This document shows positions 1-5,510 of a DNA stretch of 5,510 nt, in pieces. Each line of letters opens with the position of its first letter. Position 1 is the stretch's first letter. Origin of the DNA: Planctomycetota bacterium (lineage in GTDB: Bacteria; Planctomycetota; SZUA-567); contig JAJBSZ010000426.1 in the NCBI GenBank assembly GCA_020861125.1, positions 1 to 5,510 of the forward strand, written 5' to 3'. The position numbers were made by a program, and so were the translations under genes. The notes below the pieces were generated by a model. It saw only the letters and a list, made by a program, of their open reading frames with translations, was not told where the DNA came from and did no database searches.

Positions 1-970
1 TTCTCCCGGCCATTCGCCCTGGCTGGCATTCGGCCGGCCTCTGCGGGCGGAAACCGGCCTGCCCTTCGGCCCGATACCGGCCGCCCAGGAAGGGACCCTC
101 CTGGAAGCCTGGCACAACCGGCGAAAAACCATGCCGTCCCCCGCCTTCGACAACCTGCTGGCGCTCCTCTGGACCGCCACCTCGTTGTACGATTTCGCCA
201 ATTTCAGCCTGCATGACGGCGGGCTGCAGCGGCTGCCGAAACCGGAATCGCCCCCCGGCATCGTCGCCGGCTGCGTCTGGTTCCAGGGCAATGCCGACTG
301 CCGTCGGGAAGGTGCGGCGGCGAAATACGGCCGCCAGTTCGCCGAGTTCGTCGGGAAACTCCGCGCCGCTCTGGAAGCGCCCCACCTGCCGGTGATCGTC
401 TGCCAGTTGAACCGGGTGATCGGCGTGGCAAATCCGGGGGAATCCCAGTTGTGGGGCTTGGTGCGGGAAGCGCAGCGCTCCGCCGCCCACGATCTCGACA
501 ACGTCGCCGTCATCCCGACGCTTGACGCCGGGCTGTCGGACGGCATCCACATTTCCTCTCACGGCAACGTGCTGGTGGGGGAACGGGCCGGCCGGGCGGC
601 CCTCGGCATGGTCTACGGCAAATGCCCACCGTGGCGGGCGCCGGACTTCCGGGACGCCTGGTTCGAGGACAACCGCCGCGCCCGGGTTTGCATCCAGTTC
701 AGCCCCGTCTCCGGCGAGCTGCGGCCGGTGGCCGGGGAAATCGCCTCCCTCGCCATCGGCGATGCCGACGGCGGCGCGCCCATCCGGAAAGTTCGGCTGG
801 TTGGCCCCGATTGCCTCCTCGCCTTCCTCAACCGCGAACTGGGGGAACGGCCGGTGGTGAGCTTCTGCGCCGGCCACAACCCGCCCCTGGCCCTGGTGGA
901 CGACAACAACTGCCCACCCCTCGCCTTTGCCAACGTCGCCATCCGCGACGACAGCGAAGCGGACGGGTGA
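1..970 (+). CDS. Sialate O-acetylesterase-like SGNH/SASA carbohydrate esterase, C-terminal part (5' end outside window)
   Basis: The frame is open from the left edge (first full codon at base 2) to TGA at 968-970, giving 322 visible residues. The ATG at 131 is internal: the residues before it, SPWLAFGRPLRAETGLPFG followed by IPAAQEGTLLEAW, are typical of the region just after the nucleophile block in sialate O-acetylesterase (SASA, CE6-like) proteins. A later block GCVWFQGNADC (bases 269-301) matches the family's WYQGESD block. DGIH with a following G-x-R-A pattern (bases 539-580) is the catalytic Asp-x-x-His block. The nucleophile serine and any signal peptide lie upstream and cannot be seen. 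About 120 residues after the catalytic core look like a beta-rich C-terminal extension. Such enzymes remove O-acetyl groups from sialic acids or plant polysaccharides; the substrate here is unknown. Departures from the usual motifs are QEGT where QGGT is usual and QGNAD where QGESD is usual. The gene converges on the minus-strand gene that ends at 1031. Confidence 0.8.
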   Translation, partial: SPGHSPWLAFGRPLRAETGLPFGPIPAAQEGTLLEAWHNRRKTMPSPAFDNLLALLWTATSLYDFANFSLHDGGLQRLPKPESPPGIVAGCVWFQGNADCRREGAAAKYGRQFAEFVGKLRAALEAPHLPVIVCQLNRVIGVANPGESQLWGLVREAQRSAAHDLDNVAVIPTLDAGLSDGIHISSHGNVLVGERAGRAALGMVYGKCPPWRAPDFRDAWFEDNRRARVCIQFSPVSGELRPVAGEIASLAIGDADGGAPIRKVRLVGPDCLLAFLNRELGERPVVSFCAGHNPPLALVDDNNCPPLAFANVAIRDDSEADG

Positions 971-981
971 AGCCACGCTGA

Positions 982-1007
982 TGCCGGCTCCCAGTGAGGG
1001 GCCGGCA
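982..1007. terminator. Hairpin between convergent genes, possible bidirectional terminator
   Basis: TGCCGGC (982-988) pairs perfectly with GCCGGCA (1001-1007). After one bulged T (989), CCC (990-992) pairs with GGG (998-1000) around the loop AGTGA. This makes ten GC-rich base pairs in the 60-base gap between two converging stop codons, the expected place for a terminator serving both genes. Neither strand shows a T run after the stem, so it is not a textbook intrinsic terminator. It may act with Rho, or only protect 3' ends. Confidence 0.45.
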
Positions 1008-1030
1008 GCCGGAATCGCCACCGCTGACGG

Positions 1031-2839
1031 CTACCAATCCACCGCTTTTCCCGGCGGAATGGTAATGCGGAAGTGGATCCGCCGATCCCGCCTTGCGCCC
1101 GTGGCCGTCAGGGATCCGGCCGGGAAAACGGTCAGGGCGGTTGTGAGCCCTTCGGCCGCGGTGAGGAACCGTTGTTCCGTTTCATTCCGGGGCTGATCTT
1201 CGAGGAGGTCCCACCGATCGGCAACCCATTCCCCCACGGCCTTCCGGCAGTTGTCGCTGATGTTCCAGGCCATGGCGATACCCACTTCGGACGGGCTGGG
1301 CACGGGAACGGCCTGCCAGTCGGGCGTCGCGCCATCGGGAATGCCCGTCGGGTCGCTGGCCAGCCACCCCATGGCCGGAGTGCCCGTGGCGGGAAAAAAC
1401 CAGGCCGGTCGGGCAGAATGCACCGCCACCGGCGGCAGCGAGACGCGCCCGCCCCAACCCTTGGCCCCGTGTTCCGTGGTGACGGCGATGCGGTCCAGCA
1501 CCGCCTGTAGGGGCGGCGGCGCGCCGGGAACGGTGGCGAATTCTATCGCCGTCGCCAGGGATTCGCTGAAGGCCCGGCCGGCCTCGGCCGGGTTGGTTCC
1601 GGTCGCGAGGGTCCAGCCCAGGCTCAGCACCGGCATCGGCGGCACGCCGTCCTGAAACGGCATTGCCGGTTCCCGCAGCACTAGGGCGAATTCGCCGGCG
1701 GTATGGTCCAACCAGCCCTCGGTGAGCCAGGCCTTGACGAGCGGCCAGATAGGATCCGCTGTCCGTTGCCGTTTCTCAAGACAGTTGTGAAATCGTTCCT
1801 GTGCCTCTCGCGCCACGTCGGCGCCGCCACGCACGAGCAGCGTGGCCGAACTCCCCGCCACGGGCCGGGCCAGGCCTTCGGCGGCAGCCAGCCCGGGCGG
1901 CGGGTCCATCTTCCCTACCCCGTCATCGGCGGCCACCCCGAGAACGGTCCATACCCCGCCTTCCTCGGTGAGCACCAGGCGCAGCAATCCGCCTGCGGCG
2001 CCGGCGGCAGAGCCCATCTCGTCCGGTACGTTGCCGGCGGCGGGATCGGCCACGGGCGCAAAGGGATCGCTCATGGTGAACGGCAGGTCCGGCGGCGGCG
2101 GTGCCGGGTCCGCCGCTTGTGCCTCGGGTTTCCGGAAGCGCAGGGCGGCCATGACATGGGGGGTGGTGGTGGTCAGGGCTGGGCCCACCGTTTCCACGGG
2201 AATCCCCCAGTGGGCCAGAATCTCATCGGCCACCCGTTGGGTTTGGGAAACGGCGAGCCAGCCCTCGCGGGAGAAATACCACACGGATTTTCCATCGTCA
2301 GTGGTAAAGGAACGCAGGCCGCTGTCCCCACCCAGCCCGAGGAGCCAGCGCAGCCCGCGGGTGGTCCTGATGATGGCGAACATCTCTTGCTCCCCGTCGG
2401 GGCCTGCCAGTCCAAGCAGGAAACTGTCGGGCAGAAACGGATCTGCCAGGAATCCATAGGTGTCGAGTGCCTCCCGCACCTGGGCTACCTCTAGCGTTTG
2501 CCCCTGGAGAACCTCTTCGGAAAAGGATTGGAGGAATTCATTCGCCGCCCGTCGCAGCCACGCCCTTTCCAGCAGGGAACGGACGCCCGGGTCGGCCAGG
2601 CCGCTGGAAAGCATGGCGCGGAGGCCATTGACCTCGAGGGCCGCGGTGGCGGAGGGCGGGATATGGTTCCAGGCGCCCGATGAGGCTTCTTTCCGGGTTA
2701 GAGCAAACCAGCCCGCCAAGCCGGTGAGGAGCATCAGGCCGACCAGACCGACGCAGCCGCCGCAGCCCCATTTCAGGCAGCCGGAGCGAGTGGCCTCGGG
2801 CCGGGGCGGGTTCGAGAATTCACCCTGATCATCAGGCAT
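1031..2839 (-). CDS. Single-pass membrane protein of unknown function with large, probably extracytoplasmic domain (weakly DUF3352-like)
   Basis: This gene encodes 602 residues. I do not recognise a characterised family. Residues 1-25 are short, polar and probably cytoplasmic. CLKWGCGGC (21-29) runs into a glycine/leucine-rich hydrophobic helix (about 29-48), followed by RKE. The remaining roughly 550 residues look globular and should lie outside the cytoplasm. An N-terminal module (about 58-237) begins IPPSATAALEVNGL, in the style of DUF3352 proteins ('P..t..yl.vdl'). A proline/alanine/aspartate-rich linker spans about 237-277, and a second module (about 285-602) ends in a beta-rich tail, HFRITIPPGKAVDW. 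No catalytic motif is evident. The frame stays open upstream to an ATG at 3412, but that extension would run antisense through the cardiolipin synthase gene. The ATG at 2837-2839 has GGGAG 8 bases upstream and places the membrane helix at the N-terminus, so I chose it. The gene is divergent from cls, and the two may share regulation. Confidence 0.8.
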   Translation of the reverse strand: MPDDQGEFSNPPRPEATRSGCLKWGCGGCVGLVGLMLLTGLAGWFALTRKEASSGAWNHIPPSATAALEVNGLRAMLSSGLADPGVRSLLERAWLRRAANEFLQSFSEEVLQGQTLEVAQVREALDTYGFLADPFLPDSFLLGLAGPDGEQEMFAIIRTTRGLRWLLGLGGDSGLRSFTTDDGKSVWYFSREGWLAVSQTQRVADEILAHWGIPVETVGPALTTTTPHVMAALRFRKPEAQAADPAPPPPDLPFTMSDPFAPVADPAAGNVPDEMGSAAGAAGGLLRLVLTEEGGVWTVLGVAADDGVGKMDPPPGLAAAEGLARPVAGSSATLLVRGGADVAREAQERFHNCLEKRQRTADPIWPLVKAWLTEGWLDHTAGEFALVLREPAMPFQDGVPPMPVLSLGWTLATGTNPAEAGRAFSESLATAIEFATVPGAPPPLQAVLDRIAVTTEHGAKGWGGRVSLPPVAVHSARPAWFFPATGTPAMGWLASDPTGIPDGATPDWQAVPVPSPSEVGIAMAWNISDNCRKAVGEWVADRWDLLEDQPRNETEQRFLTAAEGLTTALTVFPAGSLTATGARRDRRIHFRITIPPGKAVDW

Positions 2840-2847
2840 GACAATGT

Positions 2848-2852
2848 CTCCC
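2848..2852 (-). promoter_or_regulatory. Ribosome binding site for the 602-residue membrane protein
   Basis: On the minus strand GGGAG lies 8 bases before the ATG at 2839. It supports that start over the much longer upstream open frame that overlaps cls. Confidence 0.6.
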
Positions 2853-2892
2853 GGCGGGGTTTTGGCCGATGGTTGCCCGACGTCGCCGCAAA

Positions 2893-2921
2893 TGGAAGGC
2901 GCTGCCGGCAGTACATATACT
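2893..2921 (+). promoter_or_regulatory. Candidate sigma70-type promoter for cardiolipin synthase
   Basis: TATACT (2916-2921) matches the -10 consensus at 5 of 6 positions. A weak -35, TGGAAG (2893-2898, 3 of 6), lies 17 bases upstream. Transcription would start near 2928, about 50 bases before the ATG. It sits in a local AT-rich island within GC-rich DNA. Assignment is by consensus only, and the organism's sigma factor preference is unknown. Confidence 0.3.
2902..2911. repeat. Perfect 10-base palindrome CTGCCGGCAG in the divergent promoter region
   Basis: CTGCCGGCAG is its own reverse complement. It falls inside the -35/-10 spacer of the candidate cls promoter and near the predicted start site of the candidate minus-strand promoter. 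That position would suit an operator, but a GC-rich palindrome of this length can occur by chance. Confidence 0.25.
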
Positions 2922-2945
2922 ACCTGATATGGTTTTTCTCGTGAA
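2917..2945 (-). promoter_or_regulatory. Candidate sigma70-type promoter for the 602-residue membrane protein
   Basis: Read on the minus strand, TTCACG (2940-2945, 4 of 6 to the -35 consensus) and TAGTAT (2917-2922, 4 of 6 to the -10 consensus) are 17 bases apart. The predicted leader is about 70 bases. The -10 box overlaps the plus-strand -10 box almost completely, so the two promoters would compete for polymerase. Confidence 0.25.
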
Positions 2946-2963
2946 GGCGGAAAATCAGTGGAC

Positions 2964-2970
2964 GGGGGAA
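2964..2970 (+). promoter_or_regulatory. Ribosome binding site for cardiolipin synthase
   Basis: The purine stretch GGGGGAA ends 7 bases before the ATG at 2978. The in-frame stop TGA at 2942-2944 lies upstream with no other ATG between, so this site fixes the start. Confidence 0.55.
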
Positions 2971-2977
2971 ACCGGCA

Positions 2978-4426
2978 ATGACCCTCAGCTCCTTTCTCTT
3001 CTACAGCGTGGCTGCCTTCAGCCTGATCTGCATCCTGGCGGTCCTGTTTTTCGAACGCAAAAATCCGGCTTCGAGCCTGATCTGGATCCTTGTCCTGATC
3101 TTTCTTCCGATCATCGGGTTTGTCCTCTACCTCTTTCTCGGCAGCGGCTTTCGCGTCAACCGGCGGCGAAAATATGCCCTCAAGGCGGTGGAAGACGACA
3201 TTTATAACAACTATATCGTGAAGCACCTTAGCCTTGGCCATTCCCGCGTCTTCAGCGAACGCCACGAATCCACCTCCCGCCTCCTCACCTTTCTGAAAAA
3301 GGAAGGCGAAGGGATTTTCACCGACGACAACAACGTACAAATTTACACCGACGGCCGGGACATGTTCAGCGACCTCCTGACCGATCTCCGCGCGGCCCAA
3401 AATAACATCCACCTGTTGTTCTACATTTTCCGTAACGACGGCATCGGTCGGGAAATCATCTCCATCCTGGAGGAAAAGGCCAAGAGCGGCATCGAGGTCC
3501 GGGTGATCTACGACAGCGTCGGCACCCTCATGGCTTTTGACACCATGTTCAAAACCCTGAAGCGGAACGGCGGTCAGGTCTGCGCCTTTTCACCGTTGTT
3601 TTCCAGCATCAGTTCCCATCTCCGCCTGAATTACCGAAACCACCGGAAAATCGCCGTCATCGACGGCACCATCGGCTATGTCGGCGGCATGAACATCGGC
3701 GACGAATACATGGGGCTGGACAAAAAACTCTCGCCCTGGCGTGATACCCACCTCCGCATCACCGGGTCCGCCGTCTGGTTTCTTCAGGAACGGTTCCTCA
3801 TGGATTGGGGCTTCTCCAGCGAAACCGATCCCAAGCGGATCGACGTCTCCAGCTACTTCCCGCCGCCCATCGACACCGGTACCATCCCGATGCAGATCGT
3901 CAGCAGCGGTCCGGATACCTTCGAGAGCCCGATCAAGTCCGGCATGCTGGAAATGCTCTACTCGGCGAGAAAAACCATCTATATGCAAACCCCCTATTTC
4001 GCCCCCGACGAAAGCATGGCCGATGCCCTGCGCATCGCCGCCCGCTCCGACGTGGACGTGCGGCTCATGATCCCGAAAAAGGGCGACTACTTCGCCACCA
4101 CCATGGCCACCTTGGGCTTCGCCCGGGAGGCCCAGGCCTACGGGGTGCGAATCCTCCTCTATAACGGGTTTATCCACGCGAAAACCCTGGTCGTGGATGG
4201 CCGGAGCGCCACCATCGGCACGGCCAACATCACCAACCGCAGCTTCACGCTGGATTTTGAGGTAAATGCGTTTATATACGATAAGGCGTTTGCCGAAAAG
4301 TGCCAGGTGATCTTCCTGGACGACGAATTGCAATGCGATCCGCTGTCGGAGGAATTTTTCCGCCACCAATCGTTGCTTTCCAGGGCTGGCAACAACTGCG
4401 CCCGGCTGCTGGCACCGATGATGTAA
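2978..4426 (+). CDS. cls: Cardiolipin synthase, phospholipase D family
   Basis: The product is 482 residues, the usual length for bacterial ClsA-type cardiolipin synthases. These enzymes join two phosphatidylglycerol molecules into cardiolipin and glycerol at the inner membrane. Two N-terminal membrane helices (about 4-25 and 33-55, separated by FERKNPAS) form the PLD-nuclease N-terminal domain and are followed by the basic stretch NRRRK. Two HKD catalytic motifs are intact. The first is H222-x-K224 with D229 in NHRKIAVIDG, followed by GYVGGMNIGDEY. The second is H400-x-K402 with D407 in IHAKTLVVDG, followed by IGTANITNRSF. The helix after the second motif and the end LLAPMM match the family's C-terminus. 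The ATG at 2978 is the first ATG after an in-frame stop at 2942 and has a purine-rich ribosome site. The gene is probably monocistronic, with its own promoter region upstream and a terminator-like hairpin at its end. No key residue is missing. A related phosphatidyltransferase specificity, such as ClsB/C-like, is possible but less likely given the N-terminal helices. Confidence 0.95.
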   Translation: MTLSSFLFYSVAAFSLICILAVLFFERKNPASSLIWILVLIFLPIIGFVLYLFLGSGFRVNRRRKYALKAVEDDIYNNYIVKHLSLGHSRVFSERHESTSRLLTFLKKEGEGIFTDDNNVQIYTDGRDMFSDLLTDLRAAQNNIHLLFYIFRNDGIGREIISILEEKAKSGIEVRVIYDSVGTLMAFDTMFKTLKRNGGQVCAFSPLFSSISSHLRLNYRNHRKIAVIDGTIGYVGGMNIGDEYMGLDKKLSPWRDTHLRITGSAVWFLQERFLMDWGFSSETDPKRIDVSSYFPPPIDTGTIPMQIVSSGPDTFESPIKSGMLEMLYSARKTIYMQTPYFAPDESMADALRIAARSDVDVRLMIPKKGDYFATTMATLGFAREAQAYGVRILLYNGFIHAKTLVVDGRSATIGTANITNRSFTLDFEVNAFIYDKAFAEKCQVIFLDDELQCDPLSEEFFRHQSLLSRAGNNCARLLAPMM

Positions 4427-4445
4427 GCGCCAGACAGTTTTTTTT
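4406..4445 (+). terminator. Probable intrinsic terminator of cls, overlapping its stop codon
   Basis: CTG (4406-4408) and CTGGC (4409-4413) pair with GCCAG (4429-4433) and CAG (4435-4437), leaving A4434 bulged. Eight consecutive T (4438-4445) follow at once. The 15-base loop contains the TAA stop (4424-4426). Stem plus T run is the classic layout. The large loop and the bulge lower its predicted strength. Confidence 0.5.
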
Positions 4446-4571
4446 CCTTCCTAGCCTTTAGTTTCACGCCAGTTATAAAATTACCGCCCGCACCCGCAAA
4501 TAGCGCCGCCGGAGCGCTGGACAGTTATTTCGTGTTACTTTTGTCCAATATTAATGTGAACCACCAAGGCT

Positions 4572-4592
4572 CCGCCTCGTGCGGGGAGGCGG
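4572..4592 (+). promoter_or_regulatory. Leader hairpin upstream of the PAS/HD-GYP gene
   Basis: CCGCCTC (4572-4578) pairs perfectly with GAGGCGG (4586-4592) around a 7-base loop, 8 bases before the ribosome site. An alternative, mutually exclusive stem pairs CCTCGTGC (4575-4582) with GCGCGAGG (4595-4602), with one G-U pair, and covers the first two bases of the ribosome site. It lies in the 188-base gap after cls. The first part of that gap (about 4438-4560) is AT-rich and likely holds the promoter, but I could not find a convincing -35/-10 pair there. Confidence 0.3.
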
Positions 4593-4600
4593 TGGCGCGA

Positions 4601-4608
4601 GGGGAGGG
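4601..4608 (+). promoter_or_regulatory. Strong ribosome binding site that selects a GTG start
   Basis: GGGGAGGG ends 6 bases before GTG at 4615. The next in-frame ATG (4663) has no such site, so this motif decides the start of the PAS/HD-GYP protein. Confidence 0.6.
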
Positions 4609-4614
4609 TGTAGG

Positions 4615-5510
4615 GTGGACGCGACGCGAACGGTGGGTATTGATTTTTCCGATCCGGCAGTGATGGCGGACGTTTTGACCTCGGCCATCGACAACGCTCC
4701 GATCGCCTACGCGATCCTGGACGAGGCTATGCGCGTTCATTTTGTCAACGAATACTTTCTCAAACTGCGGCATATCCGCCGCGGCGATATCCTGGGAAAT
4801 TATTGCTATAACGTTATCAATGAAGGGAAGCCCTGTTCCGTCTGCTCGGTCCGGCAGGCCCTCGCCGCCGGCCGGCCGGAGATGGTGAAACGCAAGGATA
4901 TCCATGATAACGGCACGGTAAGCTACCTGGATGATTTTGCCATTCCTATTCTTAACGACGACGGCCGGGTGGAATATGTCCTGGAAATGATGGTCGACCG
5001 CAGCGGCGAAATGCAGGTCCTCAACACCAATGAAAAAGTATTTCTCGGCATCGTCCGCACCCTCACCTCCATGCTCGACATGAAAGATCGCTACACGTCG
5101 TCCCATTCCAACGACGTCACCGAAATCACCGTCAAGCTGGCGACCTATATGGGCATCGGCGGCCGCGAGCTGGATGACCTCCGCCTCGCGTCACTTCTGC
5201 ACGATCTGGGGAAAATCGTCGTGCCCGACGAAATCATCAGCAAACCGACAAAATTGAGTGATGAAGAATACAAAATCATCCAGCAACATCCGGTGGAAAC
5301 CTTCAACATGCTCTCGCGGCTGCGGCAGTTCCAGACCATCGGCTTTCTCGCCGGCAGCCACCACGAGCGGTGGGACGGCAACGGCTATCCCAACCGACTC
5401 AAGGGGGACGAAATCCCCTTCGGCGCCCGGATACTCGCGGTAGCCGACACCTACGTCGCCATGACCTCGGACCGGCCCTACCGCAAAGCCCTCCAGCACG
5501 GCCGGGCGGT
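4615..5510 (+). CDS. PAS sensor domain fused to HD-GYP cyclic-di-GMP phosphodiesterase domain (3' end outside window)
   Basis: 298 residues are visible and the frame is still open at the right edge. Residues about 21-128 form a PAS domain: NAPIAYAILDEAMRVHFVNE opens it, a cysteine-rich middle follows (C64-Y, C74-x-x-C77), and GRVEYVLEMMVD closes it. Residues about 140-298 are an HD-GYP domain, whose family hydrolyses cyclic di-GMP using a metal centre. It shows YTSSHS (H164), the HD pair in LLHDLGK (H196, D197, K200), QQHP (H225), HHERWDGNGYP (H249, H250, GYP 257-259) and ILAVADTYVAMTSDRPYR (D278). All the usual metal-binding histidines and aspartates I can place are present. Valine 281 stands where Asp or Glu is common. 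No membrane helix or receiver domain is visible, so it is probably cytoplasmic. The frame is open back to a stop at 4552. GTG at 4615 is chosen over ATG at 4663 because of the strong ribosome site and because the PAS domain starts soon after. The last part of the HD-GYP domain is missing. Confidence 0.9.
   Translation, partial: MDATRTVGIDFSDPAVMADVLTSAIDNAPIAYAILDEAMRVHFVNEYFLKLRHIRRGDILGNYCYNVINEGKPCSVCSVRQALAAGRPEMVKRKDIHDNGTVSYLDDFAIPILNDDGRVEYVLEMMVDRSGEMQVLNTNEKVFLGIVRTLTSMLDMKDRYTSSHSNDVTEITVKLATYMGIGGRELDDLRLASLLHDLGKIVVPDEIISKPTKLSDEEYKIIQQHPVETFNMLSRLRQFQTIGFLAGSHHERWDGNGYPNRLKGDEIPFGARILAVADTYVAMTSDRPYRKALQHGRA

Noticed and set aside
131..133. ATG at 131 as the true start of the esterase
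   Set aside because: The frame stays open to the left edge and the 43 preceding residues carry family motifs, so this Met is internal.
1703..2494. 263-residue plus-strand open frame
   Set aside because: It lies opposite the minus-strand membrane protein gene, is rich in Gly/Pro/Arg, and shows no domain; it is a GC-driven antisense frame.
2840..3412. Upstream extension of the minus-strand membrane protein to an ATG at 3412 (793 residues)
   Set aside because: It would run antisense through the N-terminal third of cls, has no recognisable domain, and bury the membrane helix mid-protein. The ATG at 2839 has a good ribosome site.
3590..4369. 259-residue minus-strand open frame
   Set aside because: It is antisense to the catalytic part of cls, whose two HKD motifs prove the plus-strand reading.
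4502..4518. Five-pair stem AGCGC/GCGCT as a terminator or operator
   Set aside because: It is short, has a 7-base loop and no T run, and is easily expected by chance in GC-rich DNA.
4541..4555. TTGTCC and TATTAA as promoter elements for the HD-GYP gene
   Set aside because: Each hexamer resembles a consensus box, but they are only 2 bases apart and neither has a partner at 15-19 bases.
4663..4665. ATG at 4663 as the start of the PAS/HD-GYP protein
   Set aside because: It has no ribosome site in front of it, while GTG at 4615 has GGGGAGGG at 6 bases spacing.
4525..5106. 193-residue minus-strand open frame
   Set aside because: It is antisense to the PAS domain and leader of the HD-GYP gene; no domain or ribosome site supports it.

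Overview
This 5.5 kb window is GC-rich bacterial chromosome with four protein-coding genes. Two of them run off the ends. I see no RNA gene, mobile element, CRISPR array or attachment site. The taxon cannot be fixed from this sequence. The high GC, a sialate-O-acetylesterase-type enzyme with a C-terminal extension, and a large single-pass protein with a glycine/cysteine-rich membrane entry would fit the PVC group (Lentisphaerota, Planctomycetota and relatives) or another Gram-negative lineage. That placement is a low-confidence impression.

Layout: (1) Positions 1-970, plus strand: the C-terminal 322 residues of a SASA/SGNH-type carbohydrate esterase, open at the left edge. (2) Positions 971-1030: a short convergent gap filled by a strong hairpin. 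(3) Positions 1031-2839, minus strand: a 602-residue protein of unknown function with one N-terminal membrane helix and a large, probably extracytoplasmic domain weakly resembling DUF3352-type proteins. (4) Positions 2840-2977: a divergent intergenic region with candidate promoters on both strands whose -10 boxes overlap. (5) Positions 2978-4426, plus strand: a complete cardiolipin synthase of the two-HKD phospholipase D family, with a likely intrinsic terminator whose hairpin loop contains the stop codon. (6) Positions 4427-4614: an AT-rich patch followed by a GC-rich leader with alternative hairpins next to a strong ribosome binding site. (7) From 4615 to the right edge, plus strand: a PAS sensor domain fused to an HD-GYP cyclic-di-GMP phosphodiesterase domain, starting with GTG and cut off by the window end.

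The genes do not form an obvious single pathway. Cardiolipin synthase and the single-pass protein are both envelope functions and share a divergent promoter region. The PAS/HD-GYP protein is a signalling protein with what looks like its own transcription unit. The region reads as ordinary housekeeping and accessory chromosome. I found no convincing new multi-gene system. The most interesting items are the three-cysteine PAS domain, the leader hairpins before the HD-GYP gene, the uncharacterised 602-residue membrane protein, and the active-site departures in the esterase.
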